Both the position numbers and the translations under genes were made by a program. Positions 7,321 to 12,822 of a stretch of 12,822 nucleotides of DNA are shown here, one piece after another. The first letter of the stretch is position 1, and each line of letters starts with the position of its first letter. Where the stretch lies: contig DFOK01000015.1 in assembly GCA_002376715.1 (NCBI GenBank), positions 1 to 12,822 on the forward strand, read 5' to 3'. The notes under the pieces were generated by a model, which saw only the letters and a list, made by a program, of their open reading frames with translations, ran no database searches and had not been told where the DNA came from. The DNA comes from Bacteroidales bacterium UBA3543 (GTDB lineage Bacteria; Bacteroidota; Bacteroidia; Bacteroidales; UBA932).

Positions 7321-7352
7321 TTGAATAATTGGGGCAAAAATAGTTATATTTG
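7321..7352 (+). promoter_or_regulatory. Promoter of the PLP-enzyme gene (divergent)
   Basis: TATATTTG at 7345-7352 fully matches the -7 consensus, and TTG at 7321-7323 lies 21 bp upstream as a -33 element. Transcription would start about 15 nt before the ATG at 7375. The -33 box sits just outside the start codon of the divergent amidase gene, so the two promoters overlap fully. Confidence 0.6.
7335..7342 (-). promoter_or_regulatory. -7 box of the amidase-like gene
   Basis: On the minus strand the sequence is TATTTTTG, a full match to the Bacteroidetes -7 consensus TAnnTTTG, 18 bp before the chosen start at 7316. The -33 position, 19 nt upstream, reads TTTT rather than TTTG. The predicted leader is only about 10-15 nt. 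It lies 2 bp from the -7 box of the divergent gene. Confidence 0.5.
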
Positions 7353-7374
7353 TCCAGACTTAAAATAATGTACA

Positions 7375-8391
7375 ATGAGAAAATTATCACTTGCAAATCT
7401 CCCGACGAAAATAGAAAAAATGGTACGCTGGAGTGCTGAGAAAGGGGTTAATATTTATATAAAACGTGACGACCAGACGGGAAGCGAATGGAACGGCAAT
7501 AAAATCCGCAAACTCGAATTTGCCATCCACGAGGCTCGTGATCGCGGTTGTGACCTGTTAATCACCTGCGGAGGCATACAGAGCAACCACTGCAGGGCTA
7601 CGGTTGCTGCGGCTACGAGACTGGGCATGAAAGCAGCCGTCCTATTGAGAATCGAAGAGGAGCCCCCGGTGGAGGGCAATTATTTCCTGGATCTCCTTAT
7701 GGGAGCTGATGTGCGTTTCTGTACCCGTCCCGAGTATAGCAACAGTCGCACGCAGATAATGGAGGAGATGGCTCAAAAATACCGTAAGGATGGATTTAAG
7801 CCCTACATCATCCCTGAAGGTGCATCTTATCCGGTTGGTGCGCTTGGTTATTTCCATTGTATGAAGGAGATTGTGCAGCAGGAAGAACAAATGGGCATTA
7901 CATTTGACACTATTGTAGTGGCTACCGGCTCCGGAGGTACCCATACCGGCCTTACACTGGCGAATATGCTCCTGGGTTATGGCAAAAGGGTAGTGGGTAT
8001 GGCAGTTTGCGACGATAACGCCTATTTCCAAAATGTAGCTATGCAAATAACTCCCGGATGTCTGGAATATCTTGTGGAGCAGGGAGAGATTGGCAGAGAG
8101 CAGGCTAAAGAGTTTGCTGCAAAGGTAAAACCCTCAGATTTCGAGTATATTGATCGCTATGTGGGCATAGGATATGCCAAAAGCCGTCCCGAGGAGTTGG
8201 AGCACATCAAGCGTCTTGCCGCACTTGAAGGTGTTGTATTCGATCCGGTTTACACCGGAAAGGCCTCCTATGGCCTCGATTGCGAATTGCGTAAAGGCGG
8301 AGCCTTTGAAAAGTCACAAAACATCCTGTTTATCCATACAGGAGGTATCTTCGGACTCTTCCCGGTCTCAAGATCATTTACGCTTAAATAA
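7375..8391 (+). CDS. PLP-dependent deaminase/lyase, ACC deaminase / D-cysteine desulfhydrase family
   Basis: A 338-residue cytoplasmic fold-type II PLP enzyme. Family features run the whole length: IYIKRDDQTG (28-36), then WNGNKIRKLEF with the PLP-binding Lys43, CGGIQSNHCR with Ser70-Asn71-His72, the phosphate-binding loop ATGSGGTHTG (183-192), DPVYTGKASYGL (290-301) and ILFIHTGG (317-324). The family includes 1-aminocyclopropane-1-carboxylate deaminase, D-cysteine desulfhydrase (D-cysteine to pyruvate, H2S and ammonia) and L-cysteate sulfo-lyase. In this sequence the general motifs resemble D-cysteine desulfhydrase more than true ACC deaminase, and for a Bacteroidales member D-amino-acid or sulfur metabolism is the more natural guess, but substrate cannot be fixed by eye. 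The ATG at 7375 gives the normal N-terminus (LPTKIEKM). The gene stands alone, divergent from the amidase, and its 3' end overlaps the VanZ-like gene by 18 bp. Confidence 0.88.
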   Translation: MRKLSLANLPTKIEKMVRWSAEKGVNIYIKRDDQTGSEWNGNKIRKLEFAIHEARDRGCDLLITCGGIQSNHCRATVAAATRLGMKAAVLLRIEEEPPVEGNYFLDLLMGADVRFCTRPEYSNSRTQIMEEMAQKYRKDGFKPYIIPEGASYPVGALGYFHCMKEIVQQEEQMGITFDTIVVATGSGGTHTGLTLANMLLGYGKRVVGMAVCDDNAYFQNVAMQITPGCLEYLVEQGEIGREQAKEFAAKVKPSDFEYIDRYVGIGYAKSRPEELEHIKRLAALEGVVFDPVYTGKASYGLDCELRKGGAFEKSQNILFIHTGGIFGLFPVSRSFTLK

Positions 8392-8742
8392 GAGCAGGAA
8401 TGCTGTTCCGATCAATATTGCAATGATATTGGCCACCATATCCCAAATATCCATTACGCGGTCCGTATTGAATACTCCTTGTGACACTTCGAGCAGAAAA
8501 GCCAGTGTAATTCCTGTCATTCCCACATAAAAGAGTGTTCTCCAGTAATTCTTTCTCTTAGACGAGAAATACGCCAGAAAGGGGTAGGGTAGAAACATCA
8601 GGAAATGGATACATTTGTCAATCGGAATTCCGAATATATCCTCGCGTTCGATACGCAAATCTATGCCTGCAAAGCTCGCAAGAGAGAGAAAAAGTAACGC
8701 CGCAATATATAACCAGAAGAGTAATTGTAAAAAGATTCTCAT
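8374..8742 (-). CDS. VanZ-like integral membrane protein
   Basis: A 122-residue protein from the ATG at 8742; a longer version from 8802 would overlap the upstream HAD gene by 47 bp and would add a non-hydrophobic tail, so the shorter form is preferred. Four hydrophobic segments are visible, at about residues 3-24, 42-58, 69-86 and 98-116. VanZ-family hallmarks are DKCIHFLMF in the second segment and EVSQGVFNTDRVMDIWDMVANIIG-like residues before the last (Glu, Gln and Asp-x-x-Asp spacing). VanZ was named from a teicoplanin-resistance accessory protein, but most family members, including short ones like this, have no known role; resistance should not be assumed. It lies 13 bp downstream of the HAD gene and is probably cotranscribed with it. 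No terminator is visible at its end, which overlaps the convergent PLP gene. Confidence 0.82.
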   Translation of the reverse strand: MRIFLQLLFWLYIAALLFLSLASFAGIDLRIEREDIFGIPIDKCIHFLMFLPYPFLAYFSSKRKNYWRTLFYVGMTGITLAFLLEVSQGVFNTDRVMDIWDMVANIIAILIGTAFLLLFKRK

Positions 8743-8755
8743 AGGTTGCACATTA

Positions 8756-9613
8756 TTATAAAGATCTGTTGCGCATCTTACGCTGCAGACGTGTGAAGTC
8801 ATCTTCCATTTTTACTTTATCAATGATTGTGGTCACTACATTCCAAATCTCGCTCTCCCTTGAATAATCGGCCTTGCAGATAAAGTTGACACGTTCCTGA
8901 CGCAGCAATTTTTGAGCCGTTCGGAATTTTTCCTTTCTTGCCGGCTGGTAAACCGCTATGGAGTTGCCTCCAAACATCTTCACGATCTTCATACAGGGAA
9001 TGTCGGTCTCGCCGTCACCGAAATAGATCATATTGCTAAAAGGGATTAGTTTGCTTTCATCTTTCTGGCTCTCATTGACTTTGGTCTTATCACTGATGTC
9101 GAGGATACCCTTTGTGATTTTAAAGAGAAATTGAGTCTTGCCTGTAAAATCAACCGCCACAGCCGGCCATACAGCTACGTTGTCCTTGTCATACCAGAAG
9201 GAAGAGGCGAATATTTTCTTGAATTCCTTGGCAATCTCAGTTCCTTCAATCATCTCGGTCAATCCCGAGGAATTGATGTAGTGCTCTACTATCACTCCTT
9301 GTTTACGTCCGTATTCATTTATAAGTGCAAACCACTCCTTCACTCCCGGAAACAACTCAATCGACTTGCCAAAAGAGACGAAAGATTCACGCTTAAGGGA
9401 AATGCCTGCACTTCGGGCCTCATCTATCATTAGCTTCATATATGCGAGAATATGACTCATCTCTTGTCCGGCCGATATGGCCTCACTATTTTGCCAAAAC
9501 TCCTCAGGAGTCTTTCCTAAGGCCTGAATAAAGCCAAATTCCTGCATATTACCCGGAGAAAGTGTGCCGTCAAAATCATAAATGAGGGCTACAATAGGTT
9601 TTTTTCTTGTCAT
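8756..9613 (-). CDS. HAD-superfamily hydrolase (probable phosphatase)
   Basis: A 285-residue soluble protein with all four haloacid-dehalogenase motifs: motif I YDFDGTLSP with nucleophile Asp13 and acid/base Asp15, motif II YINSSG with Ser115, motif III Lys in the 159-168 region (GKTQFLFKITKG), and motif IV FGDGETDIPC with Asp200 and Asp204 binding Mg2+. About 100 residues between motifs I and II form a helical C1-type cap, as in phosphoserine-phosphatase-like enzymes, so a small-molecule phosphatase is the best guess; substrate is unknown. The C-terminal tail (about 265-285) is basic (RLQRKMRNRSL) and extends past the core. It is first gene of a two-gene unit with the VanZ-like gene. Start ATG at 9613 is 6 residues before the core, normal for the family. 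Confidence 0.88.
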   Translation of the reverse strand: MTRKKPIVALIYDFDGTLSPGNMQEFGFIQALGKTPEEFWQNSEAISAGQEMSHILAYMKLMIDEARSAGISLKRESFVSFGKSIELFPGVKEWFALINEYGRKQGVIVEHYINSSGLTEMIEGTEIAKEFKKIFASSFWYDKDNVAVWPAVAVDFTGKTQFLFKITKGILDISDKTKVNESQKDESKLIPFSNMIYFGDGETDIPCMKIVKMFGGNSIAVYQPARKEKFRTAQKLLRQERVNFICKADYSRESEIWNVVTTIIDKVKMEDDFTRLQRKMRNRSL

Positions 9614-9625
9614 AATTGTCGTTTT

Positions 9626-9692
9626 TCACCCCACATATCGCAAAATCACCCCAAAAGTAGGAATTTTATCACTTTGGGGAATATTTTATCAC
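9626..9692. promoter_or_regulatory. Phased TCAC direct repeats and dyad in the HAD / acyl-CoA ligase divergent region
   Basis: TCACCCCA occurs at 9626-9633 and 9646-9653, exactly 20 bp apart. ATTTTATCAC occurs at 9663-9672 and 9683-9692, again exactly 20 bp apart. All four copies share an A/T-rich run followed by TCAC, starting at 9626, 9646, 9669 and 9689. A dyad, CCCCAAAAGT (9649-9658) with ACTTTGGGG (9671-9679), has one bulged A. It covers the minus-strand -7 box and the plus-strand -33 box. Spacing of about two helical turns suggests binding sites of one regulator on one DNA face; no regulator can be named. Confidence 0.4.
9652..9659 (-). promoter_or_regulatory. -7 box of the HAD / VanZ operon
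   Basis: Minus-strand TACTTTTG matches the -7 consensus TAnnTTTG completely, 38 bp before the start at 9613. No good -33 TTTG is seen at the expected distance. It lies in the left arm of the 9649-9679 dyad. Confidence 0.4.
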
Positions 9693-9702
9693 ATTATTTT
9701 TA
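9673..9702 (+). promoter_or_regulatory. Candidate promoter of the acyl-CoA ligase gene
   Basis: TTTG at 9673-9676 and TATTTTTA at 9695-9702 (last consensus base A instead of G) are 18 bp apart, slightly short of the usual 19-21. The predicted leader is about 35 nt. The -33 element is in the right arm of the dyad. This is a moderate match only. Confidence 0.3.
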
Positions 9703-9746
9703 ATATAAAATTGTCTTACAATATCTTAGCGCTCAAATAATGAGAA

Positions 9747-11405
9747 ATGGCTAGGGACAAAATTACTCACTTTTTAACGTATTTTCAAAATAGTGCCGGT
9801 TTATACTGGGACCGTGAAGTTTTGAGTAATATCGATGGCATCTCCTATACCTATGGTCAGATTTGTGATAACATTGAGAGGTTACATATTCTCTTTGAGG
9901 CCGCAGACCTTAAAAAAGGTGATAAGATTGCCATTTGTGCCAAAAATTCCGCACAATGGTGCGTGGCGTTCCTTGCTTCTACCTCTTATGAGGCTGTAAC
10001 AGTGCCTTTGCTCAATGACTTCCAGCCTGAGAGCATTACAGCACTTGTTCACCATTCTGAAAGTAAAGTTCTTTTTACAAACACGGAAATCTGGAAGAAA
10101 CTCGATATTGAGAGTATGCCTCTTCTTCAGGTAGCCGTAAATGTAGAAGACTACACGATATTGTATAATAAGATCGGAGCCGGATTGGACGATTGTTTTG
10201 CTAATCTTGAGACTCTTTTTTCTACCAAGTTCCCCAATTTCTCAATCAAGGATGTGCGATATCCTACAAACAATCTTGATGATCTGGCTCTGATCAATTA
10301 TACATCCGGTACAACCAGCGACCCCAAAGGGGTAATGCTGACCTACGGTAACGTCAGTTCCAACACAACTTATGCCATTGAGACAATTCCCAATTCTGCC
10401 GATAATACTATTGTCTCGATGCTACCGTTGGCTCATATGTATGGACTGGCATTTGAATTCCTCTATCAGGTTGCTGCCGGTTGTCATATACATTTCCTTG
10501 GCAAAGTACCTTCACCCAAAGTGCTTCTCAGCTCCCTGGCAAATATACGGCCATTTATGATAGTTACCGTACCCCTCGTAGTTGAGAAAATATTTCGCAA
10601 TTCTGTTTTTCCTACGATACGGCAGCCGTTTATTAAATTCTTGATGAAAATTCCGGTCATCTCTTGTTGTCTCAAAAATAAAATAAGGAAGAGACTTCTG
10701 GATGCTTTCGGCCGTAAACTTGAATATCTTATCATCGGCGGTGCCGCTATTAATAAAGAGGTGGAGGATTGTATGAAAGATATTAGAATGCCCTACACAG
10801 TTGGCTATGGTATGACAGAATGTGCCCCACTCCTTGCGTACGAACATTGGAAAAAATTTGCCAAGCAGTCTTGCGGAAAAGTAGTTGACAGAATGGAGAT
10901 AAGGATTGATTCGGAAGATCAGGAACATGTTGTGGGAGAGATCCAGGTGCGCGGTGCCAATGTAATGCTCGGTTATTACAAAAATCCCGAGGCAACGGCA
11001 GCTGCATTTACCGAGGATGGCTGGATGCGTACCGGAGACCTGGGTATAATTGACAAAAAAGGTAATGTGTTTATAAAAGGACGCAGCAAAAATATGATTC
11101 TCAGTGCCAACGGACAGAATATCTATCCCGAGGAAATTGAGGACCGTCTCAATGTCCAGCCCTATGTAGTGGAATCGGTTGTGGTAGAAAGGGACAAAAG
11201 AATTGTGGCTCTGGTTTATCCCGATTATGACAGGGTATCCCAGGAATCAATGGATGAAAATGACCTGGCGAAGCTTATGGAGGAAAATCGTATCAAACTC
11301 AATCTGATGCTCCCTCTTTATAGCCGTATTTCCAGGATTGAACTTCGTAAAAACGAATTTGAAAAGACACCAAAAAGATCTATAAAAAGATTCTTGTATA
11401 AATAA
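9747..11405 (+). CDS. Fatty acyl-CoA synthetase-like AMP-binding (ANL superfamily) enzyme
   Basis: A 552-residue cytoplasmic, possibly membrane-associated enzyme that should activate a carboxylic acid with ATP to an acyl-adenylate and pass it to CoA; the profile resembles long-chain acyl-CoA synthetases of Bacteroidetes. ANL core motifs are intact: the P-loop YTSGTTSDPKGVML (185-198), MLPLAHMYGL at about 229-238, GYGMTE (353-358), the ribose-binding TGDLG with Asp431 (429-433), the hinge region GRSKNMIL at about 449-456, and a C-terminal TPKRSIKR with the probable catalytic Lys547. The C-terminus ends a few residues after that Lys, as in compact family members. Residues 290-315 are hydrophobic and basic (FIKFLMKIPVISCC), a possible membrane-contact patch. 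The ATG at 9747 is preferred; the ATG at 9740 is out of frame and closes at once. The gene stands alone, with its own terminator. A role in fatty-acid salvage is inferred. Confidence 0.9.
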   Translation: MARDKITHFLTYFQNSAGLYWDREVLSNIDGISYTYGQICDNIERLHILFEAADLKKGDKIAICAKNSAQWCVAFLASTSYEAVTVPLLNDFQPESITALVHHSESKVLFTNTEIWKKLDIESMPLLQVAVNVEDYTILYNKIGAGLDDCFANLETLFSTKFPNFSIKDVRYPTNNLDDLALINYTSGTTSDPKGVMLTYGNVSSNTTYAIETIPNSADNTIVSMLPLAHMYGLAFEFLYQVAAGCHIHFLGKVPSPKVLLSSLANIRPFMIVTVPLVVEKIFRNSVFPTIRQPFIKFLMKIPVISCCLKNKIRKRLLDAFGRKLEYLIIGGAAINKEVEDCMKDIRMPYTVGYGMTECAPLLAYEHWKKFAKQSCGKVVDRMEIRIDSEDQEHVVGEIQVRGANVMLGYYKNPEATAAAFTEDGWMRTGDLGIIDKKGNVFIKGRSKNMILSANGQNIYPEEIEDRLNVQPYVVESVVVERDKRIVALVYPDYDRVSQESMDENDLAKLMEENRIKLNLMLPLYSRISRIELRKNEFEKTPKRSIKRFLYK

Positions 11406-11431
11406 TTTAGTTGGGTTTCATAATGGTGTGG

Positions 11432-11468
11432 CAGAGGATTCGGCTTGTTCCGGGTCCTCTGTTTTTTT
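11432..11468 (+). terminator. Rho-independent terminator of the acyl-CoA ligase gene
   Basis: A 12-bp stem, CAGAGGATTCGG (11432-11443) with CCGGGTCCTCTG (11450-11461), contains two T-G wobbles and closes on a 6-nt loop. Seven T residues follow at once (11462-11468). It starts 27 bp past the stop codon. It has no T-run on the minus strand, so rarA, which ends at 11484, has no equivalent terminator visible here. Confidence 0.92.
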
Positions 11469-11483
11469 GGGATGAATGCTCTA

Positions 11484-12761
11484 CTAATAGTCGTATTTTT
11501 TCCAGAGAAGTTGCAGACGTTTGCGGATCTCATTTTCACGGGCATTTTGCCCGGGATCATAAAATTTGCGTCCCTTCAGGGAATCAGGAAGAAACTCCTG
11601 GTCAACGAAATTACCCTCGAAGGCGTGAGCGTACTTATAATCTTTGGCATAGCCGAGCTCTTTCATAAGTTCCGTAGGAGCATTGCGCAGGTGCAGCGGT
11701 ACGGGTGGCGCCTCACCGGTGCTTTTCACAAGCGCCATCGCCTCGTCTATAGCCATATAGGCACTGTTGCTCTTGGGAGAGGTAGCCAGATAGATGCAGG
11801 TCTGAGCTAAGATAATACGGCTTTCAGGCATTCCTATCTTGTGAACCGCATCAAAACAACTCTGGGCAAGCAAAGCAGCGTTGGGATTGGCCAGCCCCAC
11901 ATCTTCAGAGGCCAGGATTAGCATCCTCCGTGCGATGAAGAGGGGATCTTCGCCTCCTGAAAGCATCCGCGCCATCCAGTAGATGGCGGCATTGGGGTCA
12001 CTTCCGCGAATACTTTTGATAAATGCAGATATAATGTCATAGTGCTGCTCTCCGTCCTTGTCGTAAAGCGCTATATTCTCCTGCAAACGGTCGGTGACTA
12101 CGGCGTTGTTAATGATGATTTCCCCCTCTTCAGGGAAAGTGGAGATGATAATCTCGAGGATATTGTACAATTTACGGGCATCACCGCCGGAAAAGCGGAA
12201 GAGGGCTTCGCGCTCTTTGACCTTTATCTTGCGCTGTTTCAGGATCTTGTCTTCTTTCAGAGCTCTCTTGAGCAATATTTCCAGGTGCTCAACATCAAGT
12301 GACTTGAGCACATATACCTGGCAACGAGATAGGAGAGGGGTGATCACCTCGAAAGAGGGGTTTTCGGTGGTAGCTCCAATCAGTACGATTGTGCCGCTTT
12401 CGACCGCTCCGAGCAATGCGTCCTGCTGAGCTTTATTGAATCGGTGGATCTCATCTATAAAGAGGATCGGCGCACCTTTAGCGAACATTTTGCCGCTTTC
12501 AGCGCGCTGAATCACCTCACGCACATCCTTTACTCCGGAACTGACAGCGGATAGAGTGTAGAACTCGCGGTCAAGACTGCCCGCTATGATGCGTGCGAGG
12601 GTGGTTTTGCCCACTCCAGGGGGTCCCCAAAGGATAAAAGAACTTAACTGCTTACTCTGGAGCATATTGCGCAATACGGCTCCCGGGGCCACTAAGTGCT
12701 CCTGTCCCACAAAGTCTTCGATCCTGGAAGGCCTCATTCGTTCCGCCAGAGGTTGCATCAT
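11484..12761 (-). CDS. rarA: Replication-associated recombination protein A, AAA+ ATPase
   Basis: A 425-residue cytoplasmic ATPase (also called MgsA) that acts at stalled replication forks, near SSB and single-stranded DNA ends. The N-terminus PLAERMRPSRIEDFVGQEHL is diagnostic. AAA+ motifs are Walker A GPPGVGKTT (46-54), Walker B LFIDEIHRF (100-108), sensor 1 GATTENPSF (129-137) and the SRC arginine-finger region with Arg146. The C-terminal MgsA-type oligomerisation region includes HYDIISAFIKSIRGSDPNAA, ASEDVGLANP and HLRNAPTELMKELGYAKDYKY. Length is close to the usual 420-450. The translated frame begins with a TTG at 12764; the two adjacent ATG codons at 12761 and 12758 are better starts, and 12761 is taken here. 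It converges on the acyl-CoA ligase gene with a 78-bp gap. Confidence 0.97.
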   Translation of the reverse strand: MMQPLAERMRPSRIEDFVGQEHLVAPGAVLRNMLQSKQLSSFILWGPPGVGKTTLARIIAGSLDREFYTLSAVSSGVKDVREVIQRAESGKMFAKGAPILFIDEIHRFNKAQQDALLGAVESGTIVLIGATTENPSFEVITPLLSRCQVYVLKSLDVEHLEILLKRALKEDKILKQRKIKVKEREALFRFSGGDARKLYNILEIIISTFPEEGEIIINNAVVTDRLQENIALYDKDGEQHYDIISAFIKSIRGSDPNAAIYWMARMLSGGEDPLFIARRMLILASEDVGLANPNAALLAQSCFDAVHKIGMPESRIILAQTCIYLATSPKSNSAYMAIDEAMALVKSTGEAPPVPLHLRNAPTELMKELGYAKDYKYAHAFEGNFVDQEFLPDSLKGRKFYDPGQNARENEIRKRLQLLWKKYDY

Positions 12762-12781
12762 CAATTCATTGCTTTATTATG

Positions 12782-12789
12782 CAAAGATA
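12782..12789 (-). promoter_or_regulatory. -7 box of rarA
   Basis: Minus-strand TATCTTTG fully matches TAnnTTTG and lies 21 bp before the rarA start codon. I find no TTTG at the -33 distance. The remaining bases to the window end (12790-12822) show nothing else. Confidence 0.45.
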
Positions 12790-12822
12790 AGGAAAGATTT
12801 TGGGAGTTGTTCAGTCTGATTT

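Noticed and set aside
7642..8046. 134-codon open frame antisense to the PLP enzyme
   Set aside because: It opposes the conserved phosphate-binding loop region and has no recognisable features.
8374..8742. Glycopeptide resistance role for the VanZ-like gene
   Set aside because: No vanHAX-type genes are near and the family is broad; the name alone does not support resistance.
8374..8802. Longer start of the VanZ-like protein at 8802
   Set aside because: It would overlap the HAD gene by 47 bp and add 20 non-hydrophobic residues before a natural N-terminus at 8742.
10512..10928. 138-codon open frame on the minus strand inside the acyl-CoA ligase gene
   Set aside because: It is antisense to intact ANL motifs; composition is a by-product of the sense codons.
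11445..11810. Plus-strand open frame of 121 codons after the acyl-CoA ligase gene with a hydrophobic start
   Set aside because: It begins inside the terminator and runs over the 3' end of rarA, whose conserved C-terminal motifs explain the region.

Overview
The window looks like chromosomal DNA of a member of the Bacteroidetes, most likely the order Bacteroidales. Four things point there. Where I can see start-proximal promoters they fit the Bacteroidetes pattern (-7 TAnnTTTG, -33 TTTG/TTG). Start codons lack clear Shine-Dalgarno sequences. The protein set is typical: a GH20 hexosaminidase with a C-terminal accessory domain, a small SPII lipoprotein, and a Bacteroidetes-type HtpG. One short stretch of degenerate 7-bp repeats resembles tracts I remember from Bacteroides intergenic DNA. 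I see no tRNA, rRNA, CRISPR, insertion sequence, phage or defence genes, and no gap over 300 bp without a gene.

Layout: (1) 1-1553 (+), the 3' two-thirds of a beta-N-acetylhexosaminidase (GH20), cut by the window edge. (2) 1676-2167 (+), a small uncharacterised lipoprotein whose last codons run into a degenerate heptamer-repeat tract (2156-2266). (3) 2265-2350, a palindrome, a promoter and an AU-rich hairpin in front of htpG (2358-4220, +). (4) 4224-7316 (-), a 1030-residue secreted protein that I read as an N-acetylmuramoyl-L-alanine amidase (Amidase_3) whose catalytic domain is interrupted by a golvesin-C-like domain and followed by an FN3 and a glutamine-amidotransferase-like domain. It converges on htpG, and a 16-bp hairpin covers its last codons. 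(5) 7375-8391 (+), a PLP enzyme of the ACC deaminase / D-cysteine desulfhydrase family, divergent from the amidase across a 58-bp gap with two back-to-back -7 boxes. (6) 8374-9613 (-), a two-gene operon with a HAD-family hydrolase followed by a VanZ-like membrane protein; the VanZ gene overlaps the PLP gene tail-to-tail by 18 bp. (7) 9747-11405 (+), a fatty acyl-CoA synthetase-like AMP-binding enzyme, divergent from the HAD gene across a 133-bp region with phased repeats. (8) 11484-12761 (-), rarA.

The genes do not form one pathway. From htpG onward the strands alternate, giving three convergent and two divergent junctions with short intergenic regions. The most interesting material is regulatory and architectural: the split amidase, the heptad tract leading into the htpG operator-like palindrome, and the compact divergent promoters. 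I do not see a coherent new multi-gene system, and I say so rather than force one.
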